From a virus, in IMG/VR virus record IMGVR_UViG_3300013285_000065, positions 1 through 26,122 of that record: a DNA stretch of 26,122 nt; one strand, 5' to 3'. Below the pieces are notes generated by a model. That model was not told where the DNA came from. It saw nothing but the letters and a program-made list of their open reading frames with translations, and ran no database searches. The translations under genes were made by a program, and so were the position numbers. Positions 16,333-23,778 of the stretch are shown one piece after another (position 1 is the first letter of the stretch; each line of letters opens with the position of its first letter).

Positions 16333-16871
16333 CCGATTACACATTGTATCAGTCGGAATTTATTGCCAACAATCAAGATTTAATATTTGAAGACATTAAT
16401 CGCGCTCACAATTTGTTTAGAGAAGTATTTCCCAATCAAGACTCAACTTGGACTTATCACAAGTATAATATATTTGCGTTAACTGCACCGTCAACAGCAT
16501 TTTATCAAATATACACAGAATTGAGAAACTTGGTTAGGTCACAGTTGGGCAATGACAGACCATTATGGTTTCAAGCATGGATCAATTATCATCAACAATC
16601 CGAATTGCTAAACTGGCACGGGCACGATTTTGATTACCACGGGTACATTGCAATTGACCCCAAGAATACCAAGACAGTATTTGAAGGGTATGAAATTGTA
16701 AACAAACCTGGACAGATTTATTTTGGGCCAGGCTGGAGAGAACATAAAGTTGAAGCAATCTCACCATTTCAGGGAGTCAGAACCACTATTGGGTTTGATA
16801 TATTTACAACGCCGGATGACAACCATGTGTCCCACCCATACACTAACCTAAGTCTAATGCCATTACTATGA
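16329..16871 (+). CDS. Putative 2OG-Fe(II) oxygenase (oxygenase 10)
   Basis: 180 residues from the ATG at 16329, chosen because it overlaps the upstream stop as ATGA like most joints of this operon. The earlier in-frame ATG at 16293 would force a 40-nt overlap and lacks an SD. The core has WFQAWINYHQQSELLNWHGH followed by DFDYHGYIAI, with H97, H99 and D100 as candidate proximal ligands. Then come TVFEGYEIVNKPGQIYFGPG, WREHKVEAI with distal H139, and GVRTTIGFDIF with R151. The short linker between the two halves and the HGHD phrase mark it as a distinct subgroup. The arrangement fits the beta-helix fold, but which His/Asp bind iron is uncertain. Confidence 0.68.
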   Translation: MTDYTLYQSEFIANNQDLIFEDINRAHNLFREVFPNQDSTWTYHKYNIFALTAPSTAFYQIYTELRNLVRSQLGNDRPLWFQAWINYHQQSELLNWHGHDFDYHGYIAIDPKNTKTVFEGYEIVNKPGQIYFGPGWREHKVEAISPFQGVRTTIGFDIFTTPDDNHVSHPYTNLSLMPLL

Positions 16872-17506
16872 ACCAAGATTACTATATTATCAAAAACGCA
16901 ATCAGTAAAGAATTAGCTGAATTTATTGCACTTGAATTTAGCATGATGGAAACTACTTGTAAGCATTTATATCCCGATGCTGATTTATCAGACTTGTGCA
17001 AGGGCACATTTGCTCGTTATAGTCCTCTTATGATAGAAGCATTAGCAGTATCATTACAGCCCAAGATAGAGCAAACAGTTGGAATGAAATTATTTCCAAC
17101 ATACTCGTATGCACGTATCTACTATAGGGATACCGCTTTAAAACCTCACTTTGACCGTGCAAGTTCTGAAGTTACAGTTAGCGTATGCTTACAACAAAAT
17201 ACCAACTGGCCGTTGTATGTTAAAAATGCTGAAGGTGTTACCCATGCAATTAATTTGGAAGTAGGCGATGCTGGAATTTATTGTGGACGCAAGCACGAGC
17301 ACTGGCGTGAACCGTTACAAGAAGACGGCCAGCATATTCAAGCATTCTTACAATATGTTAATGCTGAAGGTGACGATGCCTGGCTTAAATGGGAGGGCCG
17401 CCCCTGTTTAGGGTTACCTCCCCAGTATACCAGCCAGGCAGTTCAGTCAGAAGTGAGTCACATTAACAATGTTAAAAACTTAATGGATTCTCTAGGTAAA
17501 TTGTAA
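16868..17506 (+). CDS. Prolyl-4-hydroxylase-like 2OG-Fe(II) oxygenase (oxygenase 11)
   Basis: A 212-residue protein with ATGA overlap, last gene of the + strand unit. The region TYSYARIYYRDTALKPHFDR with H94-x-D96 is the classic P4H-type lead (R.Y..G..L.-H.D). It is followed by SSEVTVSVCLQ, VGDAGIYCGRKHEHWREPLQ with distal H145, and QAFLQYV. The HWREP phrase is typical of a widespread group of small 2OG oxygenases in cyanophages and bacteria. The usual C-terminal basic 2OG ligand is not in the standard place; R147 is a candidate. The last about 40 residues (QYTSQAVQSEVSHINNVKNL) form a helical tail. The gene ends directly against the opposing unit. Confidence 0.78.
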   Translation: MNQDYYIIKNAISKELAEFIALEFSMMETTCKHLYPDADLSDLCKGTFARYSPLMIEALAVSLQPKIEQTVGMKLFPTYSYARIYYRDTALKPHFDRASSEVTVSVCLQQNTNWPLYVKNAEGVTHAINLEVGDAGIYCGRKHEHWREPLQEDGQHIQAFLQYVNAEGDDAWLKWEGRPCLGLPPQYTSQAVQSEVSHINNVKNLMDSLGKL

Positions 17507-17722
17507 TCAAGCAGGCTTGCTGTTAAGAAATATAGCTCCATCTGGAACTTTGGATTCTTCAATCTTTAAAGGGCCAGCCACATGCCAACGTGGGCCGTCA
17601 ACATCATTGAATATCACGCCTGCTTCATTGCGTGTGTTTGCATAACAATACTTTTCAATGGCATGTAATGCTGATGTGTTTGGGTTATCACCGTCTCTTA
17701 AAATTACTTTGTAAATGTTCAT
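17507..17722 (-). CDS. 71-aa protein of unknown function
   Basis: This short gene starts with a good SD (AGGAGA about 7 nt before ATG). The protein begins MNIYKVILRDGDNPNTSALH and ends PDGAIFLNSKPA; it is mixed beta/alpha with one Cys, no signal or membrane segment, and no motif I can name. It follows the halogenase at 17748 by 25 nt in the same direction and is the last gene of the - strand unit. Its stop codon touches the stop of the opposing + strand unit with no bases between. It may be a small accessory factor of the halogenase group. The SD supports its being real. Confidence 0.55.
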   Translation of the reverse strand: MNIYKVILRDGDNPNTSALHAIEKYCYANTRNEAGVIFNDVDGPRWHVAGPLKIEESKVPDGAIFLNSKPA

Positions 17723-17747
17723 TTACTATCTCCTACGATAAGGGTAT

Positions 17748-19292
17748 TTAGTTTGTTTTATCGAGCCATTCTTCAATGGTCCAAAATGGCTCGACCAGTA
17801 CTTTGTACTTGTCTCTGTTAATATTTAGTATTTTTTCTCCAAACGGCAAGAAGTTTTCATTTGTTTTTGCTAAATTGGTGTGATCAAACACAGACAGCCC
17901 TTGCAATACCATGAGCCATGCACCAGCAGAGTACCCGTGACAATACGGTTCAGGACGGTCGTGGTGAAAATATCCTTTCCATGCTTCTAACTTTTCTTTT
18001 AAACTTGGTGGAATACGCAAGTTGTCATATGCATGACTTTTCCAAAAGTCAGTATCTCTGCGTTGCCCTCTATAATGCAATGCTAGAAAGTCTCTGATAT
18101 CTTCGGTAATATGCCATATGCGATCGTTGAACCTTTTGACTGTTTCAGTGGGATAGTTTGTTTCGTAAGGGCTCCAATAGTCCTGTAAACAAAACAAACT
18201 TTCAACAATGACCGCGACTCCGTTAGCTTCGAGTGGTTCTAAAAAGCCACTACTGAGTCCTATAGCAATAGCATTATTTTTCCAAGCATTGCGCATCATG
18301 CCGGGAGTAAACTGAAAGTTAGCAATCGGTTCTATCTTTTTGTTGAAGCGTAGTTCGGCTTCCTGTACTGCTTGGTCAAGCGTTATGTGATCTGGATCGT
18401 AAATGTATCCGTTGCCGGATCTGTTGCGAATGTTGATGTTCCAACTCCATCCGTATTTCATAGCAGTGGCATTGGTGGTAACACACGGGCATGTTTTATC
18501 CCACCATGCTACCACTGCTCTGGATGGAAAATAACTGGTAGCATCAACGATTGGTTCTTTGAGAGTTTTACCCAACAGCAATCTTGCAAATCCTGAACAG
18601 TCAAAAAACCAGTCCCCTTCTGCAACACAACCATTGGTTAATGTTATACTGGTAATATCACCGTTGGGATCCTGTATGGCCTGCTGAAACTCGCCTTCTA
18701 GCAAAGTGATGCCCCGTTCCAGTCCTATTTTTTTAAGATAGGCCGCAGTGCTTCTACTTTCAAAATGCCACATGGGCACACACGGAATATCCGAGGTAGC
18801 TCCAAACGGTACTTTATTTTCTTTGATAAAATAGTTGGCATAGTAGGCATCTGCTATTGGAATATTGTTTGCCAATACAGTACGCATGTATCGATCTTTG
18901 GCGCTCTCGGCAGTCATCAAAGACATCAGCGTGCCTACAGTCAACTCGTCTCGATTTTCTGCAAAATAATCAGTCCAACCATTAAGATATGGCGCATAAT
19001 CAGTTTGCAGAGCATGGATAAACTCTGTACCTACTCCATTCCAATCAGTGAACTTGCCACCTATCTTGGGTGTAGCATTGACCTGTCGAATAAAATCATT
19101 TATATCTATTCGCAAATGTTTTAATAATGTCACAAATGTAGTATTACCACTTTCGCCAGCAATGATTGGCGGCTGCTTGGGATTCTCAATAACAACAACT
19201 TCTACCTTGGGCCAATTACGTCTGACAAAAAGAGCAGTTAACCATCCTGCGGTACCGCCTCCTAACACAACAACTTTAGAATTTGTATACAT
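17748..19292 (-). CDS. Flavin-dependent halogenase homologue 2 (divergent active-site motifs)
   Basis: A 514-residue member of the tryptophan-halogenase family. GGGTAGW is at 11-17, VNATPKIGGKFTDW gives K76 at the catalytic Lys position, FLEPLEANG at 350-358 keeps E355 but has Ala in place of the usual Ser, and DCSGFARL (231-238) is the flavin-domain phrase. Two signatures are altered: the second FAD motif reads AGESGNTTF in place of GVGEST, and WxWxIP reads WSWNIN (282-287). The enzyme may still bind FAD and form HOX, or may have changed reaction. It has a sound SD (GAGGAAA) and overlaps the upstream gene by 17 nt. The family C-terminal segment with HGYSAGAWLMVLQG is present. Confidence 0.85.
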   Translation of the reverse strand: MYTNSKVVVLGGGTAGWLTALFVRRNWPKVEVVVIENPKQPPIIAGESGNTTFVTLLKHLRIDINDFIRQVNATPKIGGKFTDWNGVGTEFIHALQTDYAPYLNGWTDYFAENRDELTVGTLMSLMTAESAKDRYMRTVLANNIPIADAYYANYFIKENKVPFGATSDIPCVPMWHFESRSTAAYLKKIGLERGITLLEGEFQQAIQDPNGDITSITLTNGCVAEGDWFFDCSGFARLLLGKTLKEPIVDATSYFPSRAVVAWWDKTCPCVTTNATAMKYGWSWNINIRNRSGNGYIYDPDHITLDQAVQEAELRFNKKIEPIANFQFTPGMMRNAWKNNAIAIGLSSGFLEPLEANGVAVIVESLFCLQDYWSPYETNYPTETVKRFNDRIWHITEDIRDFLALHYRGQRRDTDFWKSHAYDNLRIPPSLKEKLEAWKGYFHHDRPEPYCHGYSAGAWLMVLQGLSVFDHTNLAKTNENFLPFGEKILNINRDKYKVLVEPFWTIEEWLDKTN

Positions 19293-20781
19293 GCGGGTTT
19301 CCTCTTTGTTTAATTATTTCTAGTGCTTGTCTATGTGGATAGAACGTGTCATTTTTATCACTTAGTTTGGTGGCTTTCATGAATTCATCGGTATCCTTTG
19401 AATGTGCTATCATGTGAGATTCATACTTATCTCTAATACTTGTATTATCAAACATGCCCAGACCATGCATAACTTGACCATAATTTAAATATGAAAACAG
19501 TATCATAGGATGATTAAACACATTAATGTTCGGGTAACCTTTCTTAAAATACTCTAAATACTTTGCATTAAATTCTGTAGGTACAATTTCTTTTTTGCAC
19601 CAACGCCAGAATTCACTGTTATCACGTTTGGTAAAATAATGTAGTTGTATAAAGTCTACAATATTTTCTGAAATAATTCTCATATGATTATTATAACGCT
19701 CGGCAGTTAATTCTTCACCCCGTTCATAAAAAAACAAATCAGGCAATAGCATTTTTGCTTGCTGTATAGTGGTACCAATACTACTAGCTTCGAGGGGTTC
19801 AACAAATATCCCACTCAACCCAACCATGACGCAATTTTTAATCCAATAATTTTCTACATACCCAGCACTAAATTTAACTCGTTTACCAATTGTGAGTGAT
19901 TTGTCAATGCCTAGGTTATTTTTATAATGTTGTGATACCTCATCATATGCTTGTGTTTCGTTTATAAACTCATCACTAAACACATATCCATTGCCGTAGC
20001 GTTCTTGAGTAGGAATACGCCATACCCATCCACTGCTTAGAGCAGTTGCTTCTGTATAGGGGGGTATAACTTCAGTATAATCTGTTGGAAATGCAATGGC
20101 ACTGTTCAGAGGCAGTTGTTTGGAACAGTCGACCCATTTTGCGCCCAGCCTGCTGCCAATGATCCTTTTGAATCCGCTGGAGTCGATATAAAAGTCATAG
20201 GCATGGTGTACGCCAGTTACATCAATTAACTCTTTAACATAACCAGCCTCATCGAGGATCACATCCTCAACTTCAGTGTCTATGATTGATATTTTTCTTT
20301 CTTTACACACTCTGTGCAAGAAGTCATTAAGTTTGTTAGTATCAAAATGATACTGACTCAGGATGTCGTGTACTGGTTCACTGTGAAGACCGTGCTGAGA
20401 TTTCTTCCAAGAAGTATCCAACGGATCCCAATCTTCACCAATCATACGCAACCATGTGAATGGAAGCCCGTGTACCTTTGATACTGAGCCGTATTGTTCT
20501 GACAGGCTGTGAAAGTAACTTTTATTGTCGCCATTCCAGTTGGTAAACTTGATACCTATTTTAAATGTGGCACCGGTTTCTTGAACCAAAGAAAAAATAT
20601 CAATATCAACATGCCGCATGAACAGCCGCCAGTGTTCAGTTGATCCTTCACCCACTCCAATAATACCAATCTTCGAACTTTCAATCATGGTGATTTTGAG
20701 TTCTGGCCACGCTTTGCGTAGCATTAGGGCAGAAACTAATCCGCTGGTTCCGCCCCCTAATATGCAAACTGAGTTGATCAT
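19276..20781 (-). CDS. Flavin-dependent halogenase homologue 3
   Basis: A 501-residue protein, close paralogue of the gene upstream of it. It has GGGTSGL (9-15), GVGEGSTEHW (42-51), ATFKIGIKFTNW with K74 as catalytic Lys, DSSGFKRIIGS (200-210), intact WVWRIP (252-257), and FVEPLEASS (326-334) with E331. The usual Trp after the first glycine motif is Leu. The C-terminal half has DFIQLHYFTKRDNSEFWRWC and YGQVMHGLGMFD, both shared with paralogue 4. The enzyme should bind FAD and generate HOX. The specificity is unknown. The ATGA overlap with the gene before it implies translational coupling. A flavin reductase would have to be supplied by the host. Confidence 0.88.
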   Translation of the reverse strand: MINSVCILGGGTSGLVSALMLRKAWPELKITMIESSKIGIIGVGEGSTEHWRLFMRHVDIDIFSLVQETGATFKIGIKFTNWNGDNKSYFHSLSEQYGSVSKVHGLPFTWLRMIGEDWDPLDTSWKKSQHGLHSEPVHDILSQYHFDTNKLNDFLHRVCKERKISIIDTEVEDVILDEAGYVKELIDVTGVHHAYDFYIDSSGFKRIIGSRLGAKWVDCSKQLPLNSAIAFPTDYTEVIPPYTEATALSSGWVWRIPTQERYGNGYVFSDEFINETQAYDEVSQHYKNNLGIDKSLTIGKRVKFSAGYVENYWIKNCVMVGLSGIFVEPLEASSIGTTIQQAKMLLPDLFFYERGEELTAERYNNHMRIISENIVDFIQLHYFTKRDNSEFWRWCKKEIVPTEFNAKYLEYFKKGYPNINVFNHPMILFSYLNYGQVMHGLGMFDNTSIRDKYESHMIAHSKDTDEFMKATKLSDKNDTFYPHRQALEIIKQRGNPHVYKF

Positions 20782-22280
20782 AGTGAGTATTCTATTCCTT
20801 TTAATCGTTGTTTAACAAGTGCAATAGCGTCCTTGTGTTTCATCCACCCATCTGTAGGCATGCTGTGCATTTGTTTAATGTTGTTTTCGCACCACGCTCT
20901 GTATCTTGGGCCGTATTGTTTGTTATATAATTCTTTGATCTTAGCGGTATCAAACATTCTCAAGCCGTGCATGACCTGTGCCCAGTTCAAACAATCGTAA
21001 ATTCTAAACAATGACATGGTGCCATCCTCGGGCAACACTATTTGATTAATAAAGTTTGTTTTAAAATTTTCTATGTTGGCCTTGTTGAATTCAGTCGCCT
21101 TTATATCGTTATTACACCAGCGCCAAAACTCTGTATCCTGTCGTTGTGTAAAATAGTGTAACTGAATAAAATCCAGCACATTCCACATGACATCATCAAA
21201 CACTCGATTGTACTCGTTGATTGTTGAAGTATCATTACGATCCCAGTTCCATAAACCTGCTACTAACAATCTTGACTGCTGAATAGTAGTTGAAATGCTA
21301 CTAGCTTCAAGTGGTTCAACAAAATTACTGCTAAGGCCAATGCTAACGCAATTCTTAATCCAGGCCTTGTTTACCTTGCCCGATACAAAGTTGATCTTTC
21401 TACCAATATTAATTGTATTTTTAAAATGTGTTTGAATTTCTGCGATTGCTTGATCCTCAGTTATGAATTGATCGCTGAATACGTATCCATTACCAAACCG
21501 ACCTTGAACAGGACTGCGCCAATGCCAGCCGCTGTCCATTGCTTTGGCTAATGTATATACTGGAATATCGTCTTGGTCGGTAGTTTGAAATGCTACAGCA
21601 CTATTCATTGGCAAGTGTGCCGACCAATCAACCCATGTAGCTCCTAATTTAGATGCTATAACTCGTTTGAATCCGCTACTGTCAATAAAAAAATCTGCGT
21701 CATAATGTTGATTGTTAGAATCAACAATTGATTGAACAAAACCATCGTTATCTAATATGCAATCTATTACCTCGGCCTCGACAATAGATATGCTCCGTGC
21801 AACACATAATGTCTGCAAGTAGGCATTCAATTTTTCGCTGTCAAAGTGAAACTGATAATAATTAGTCAGCGGCTCCATAACCATATTATCTTCAAGAATC
21901 ATTTTCCAGTGCATATCTTCAGCTTTTATGCCATCACCGATCATACGCATCATAGAGTGCGTTGCACCAGTGTGGGGGTCCTGATAAACAAAGTCCTCGG
22001 GCAAACTGTGATAATAACTAGTGCCATCACCGTGCCAATTTTCAAACTTAATACCAGTTTTAATGGTGGCTCCGCAATGCTCAATCATTTCTATAGCACT
22101 AATACCGACAGCATTGGCAAATCGTGTCCAATGCTCAGTTGAACCTTCACCAACCCCGATCGTACCAATCTTGCTGGACTTGACTAGTGTAATATCAAGG
22201 TGTGGAATAGACGCTTTGAGGTATAATGCGTTCATCAAACCAGCATTGCCGCCACCTAACACACAAATTGAGTTTATCAT
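20778..22280 (-). CDS. Flavin-dependent halogenase homologue 4
   Basis: A 500-residue protein, first gene of the - strand halogenase unit. It has GGGNAGL (9-15), GVGEGSTEHW (42-51), ATIKTGIKFENW with K74, DSSGFKRVIAS (200-210), WHWRSP (252-257; the Ile of WxWxIP is Ser) and FVEPLEASS (320-328) with E325. Paralogy with homologue 3 is evident from MINSxCxLGGG at the start, LGAxWVDxS, STTIQQ and DFIQLHYFT. A marine viral halogenase of this family from a cyanophage (VirX1 of Syn10) is known to iodinate diverse substrates, so a function in halogenation by a phage enzyme has precedent. I cannot tell which known enzyme it is closest to. Its start faces the divergent region with the + strand oxygenase. 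Confidence 0.88.
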   Translation of the reverse strand: MINSICVLGGGNAGLMNALYLKASIPHLDITLVKSSKIGTIGVGEGSTEHWTRFANAVGISAIEMIEHCGATIKTGIKFENWHGDGTSYYHSLPEDFVYQDPHTGATHSMMRMIGDGIKAEDMHWKMILEDNMVMEPLTNYYQFHFDSEKLNAYLQTLCVARSISIVEAEVIDCILDNDGFVQSIVDSNNQHYDADFFIDSSGFKRVIASKLGATWVDWSAHLPMNSAVAFQTTDQDDIPVYTLAKAMDSGWHWRSPVQGRFGNGYVFSDQFITEDQAIAEIQTHFKNTINIGRKINFVSGKVNKAWIKNCVSIGLSSNFVEPLEASSISTTIQQSRLLVAGLWNWDRNDTSTINEYNRVFDDVMWNVLDFIQLHYFTQRQDTEFWRWCNNDIKATEFNKANIENFKTNFINQIVLPEDGTMSLFRIYDCLNWAQVMHGLRMFDTAKIKELYNKQYGPRYRAWCENNIKQMHSMPTDGWMKHKDAIALVKQRLKGIEYSL

Positions 22281-22360
22281 AATCAGTTCTTCTCGGAATT
22301 TTTTTGTAGTCTAATATATATCATTATACACGCAGATATTCTGCAGACCTGAGAGGAAAT
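22281..22360. promoter_or_regulatory. Divergent intergenic region, possible promoters
   Basis: An 80-nt AT-rich gap separates the - strand halogenase unit from the + strand oxygenase. It holds a TATAAT hexamer on the - strand (22323-22328 complement), TATATAT-like sequence at about 22310-22319 with partial fit to the late consensus, and a small dyad GCAGA-TAT-TCTGC (22332-22344). No exact TATAAATA is present. An SD (AGAGGAAA, about 22352-22359) belongs to the + gene. Both promoters are assumed from the gene layout rather than proven by motif. Confidence 0.35.
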
Positions 22361-22951
22361 ATGTCCGAAAAACAACTATGGCCTTTGTTTTCAAAGCCAA
22401 TTTTTAAAACACACCTGGACGTATCCAATGTGGACTTGTCTAATATCAAATGGGCAAAAAATTATCAAAACTGGATCAGCAAATCTCAAAACGTGCTTGA
22501 CGATCCTGCACTAACTGATTTTGCCAATCAGATTTCAGATAACCTGGTGGAATACTTTTACGGGATTATGAGTGCAAATCCCAATGTAAAGATGCATGTC
22601 ACTGAAAGTTGGTTTAACAAAACAGAAAAAGGACAAAGCCATCACAGACATTGGCATCCCAACAGTATCCTATCAGGTGTGGTGTATCTCGATAGTGTGG
22701 GTGATAGTGGATGTATCAAATTTATTACAAGCCAATACGATGCAATTGAATACAATATGGTTGAATCTAATTTGTACAATTCACGCAGTTGGTCGGTGGT
22801 ACCAGAAGCAGGTACTATGTTGATATTTCCCAGCAATGTTGAACATCTTGTTGAAGAATATACAGGTGATACACCACGACTAAGTTTGTCATTCAATACG
22901 TTTGTCAGCGGAGATATCAATGTGGATCCATTGACCCGTCTTAAACTTTAA
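22361..22951 (+). CDS. Putative 2OG-Fe(II) oxygenase, TIGR02466-like (oxygenase 12)
   Basis: A 196-residue protein with a strong SD (AGAGGAAA) close to the ATG. It starts LWPLFSKPIFKTHLDVSN, as usual for this group. The core is ESWFNKTEKGQSHHRHWHP with H97 and H99 as candidate proximal ligands, then SILSGVVYLDS, GTMLIFPSNVEHLVEEY with distal H162, and TPRLSLSFNTF with R173. This is the standard TIGR02466-type order, so the call is fairly firm. The gene stands alone between two - strand units, and its stop overlaps that of the convergent DUF6065-like gene (TTAA at 22948-22951). It may be an older resident gene of the phage rather than part of the 11-gene run. Confidence 0.75.
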   Translation: MSEKQLWPLFSKPIFKTHLDVSNVDLSNIKWAKNYQNWISKSQNVLDDPALTDFANQISDNLVEYFYGIMSANPNVKMHVTESWFNKTEKGQSHHRHWHPNSILSGVVYLDSVGDSGCIKFITSQYDAIEYNMVESNLYNSRSWSVVPEAGTMLIFPSNVEHLVEEYTGDTPRLSLSFNTFVSGDINVDPLTRLKL

Positions 22952-23778
22952 ATTTTATTCTTGGGGTACTTGTTTCTAAAATAGCGAAACAGGTCAGTAA
23001 TGATTCTGATTTTGTTACCCACTGTGTCTGTTTTGGGGAATCGGCTGTGATTTGAAAATACATACGCATCTTCCACCTCACGATCAACATCATCTGCACT
23101 GTCAACTATAAATTCTACGTTGTTGCTGTTCAGTAACTCTCTACTGATTGGAACATACTGCACTAATGGCGTTCCTGCTTTGACAAGAACTTCACCTTCA
23201 GTGATATGCCAAAACAGTTGTACACTAACGGCATGCATATATCGTGGATCGACAATACCAATAGCGGCAGTAAATCGTTCTTCGTTGGTGTATGTTACTG
23301 GTATTTGAAGAAATACAATATCGTCACTGGCTTTGACACGCCATGGAGTTTCAACTTTGACTCCGCTGTGATGATACTGTTTTTCGCTGAGTGGACATTC
23401 GCGCGGAAGCAACGGCTCAACCTGCGGAGGACTATGCCAGCTGATATAATATTCAGTGCCGCCAAATGTGTATTTGTCGCTGTGCCGCTTGAATGAAAAA
23501 GGATGCTCCCAGGCTATATCTGTGGAACCCTTACCTGTTTTAATAATAAAATCAGCTGGCGCACAAATCACATAGCCCGCTCGATTAATTTGTTTTATTG
23601 CCGGACAATTTAGTACAGTTTGATTGCCTTGTTCAGGACGATTGCGATCAATATTACCTAACCCGTTCCAGTCACGTTCAACAAGTGTGTTTTTTATAAC
23701 TGGATAAATGGTTGATACATTTTGATCCAGAGAATAAAATCTCACCCAGCTTTTTTTCTTTATAAACCAACCCAACAT
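22948..23778 (-). CDS. DUF6065-like protein, paralogue B
   Basis: A 276-residue protein, paralogue of the gene at 9489-10301. Shared blocks are VRFYSLD (12-18), APADFII (73-79), KVETPWR (141-147), ASDDIV (150-155), VTYTNEERFTAAIGIVDPRY (161-180), QLFW (187-190) and AGTPLVQYVPISR (201-213). No enzyme motif is visible and the predicted structure is mostly beta. It starts through a TAATG overlap with the Nudix gene stop, so translation is probably coupled. It has a Trp/His-rich insert (YYISWHSPPQVEP, 110-122) where paralogue A has other sequence. Its place near the halogenase/oxygenase arm repeats the association seen on the + strand. Confidence 0.6.
   Translation of the reverse strand: MLGWFIKKKSWVRFYSLDQNVSTIYPVIKNTLVERDWNGLGNIDRNRPEQGNQTVLNCPAIKQINRAGYVICAPADFIIKTGKGSTDIAWEHPFSFKRHSDKYTFGGTEYYISWHSPPQVEPLLPRECPLSEKQYHHSGVKVETPWRVKASDDIVFLQIPVTYTNEERFTAAIGIVDPRYMHAVSVQLFWHITEGEVLVKAGTPLVQYVPISRELLNSNNVEFIVDSADDVDREVEDAYVFSNHSRFPKTDTVGNKIRIITDLFRYFRNKYPKNKI

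Noticed and set aside
17744-17752. ACTAAATA on the - strand ahead of the 71-aa gene
   Set aside because: It has two mismatches to the late consensus and overlaps the end of halogenase 2. It is too weak to call a promoter.
19094-19106. TATAAATG on the - strand resembling a late promoter
   Set aside because: It lies inside the coding region of halogenase 2, has a mismatch in the invariant octamer, and no gene starts just downstream.
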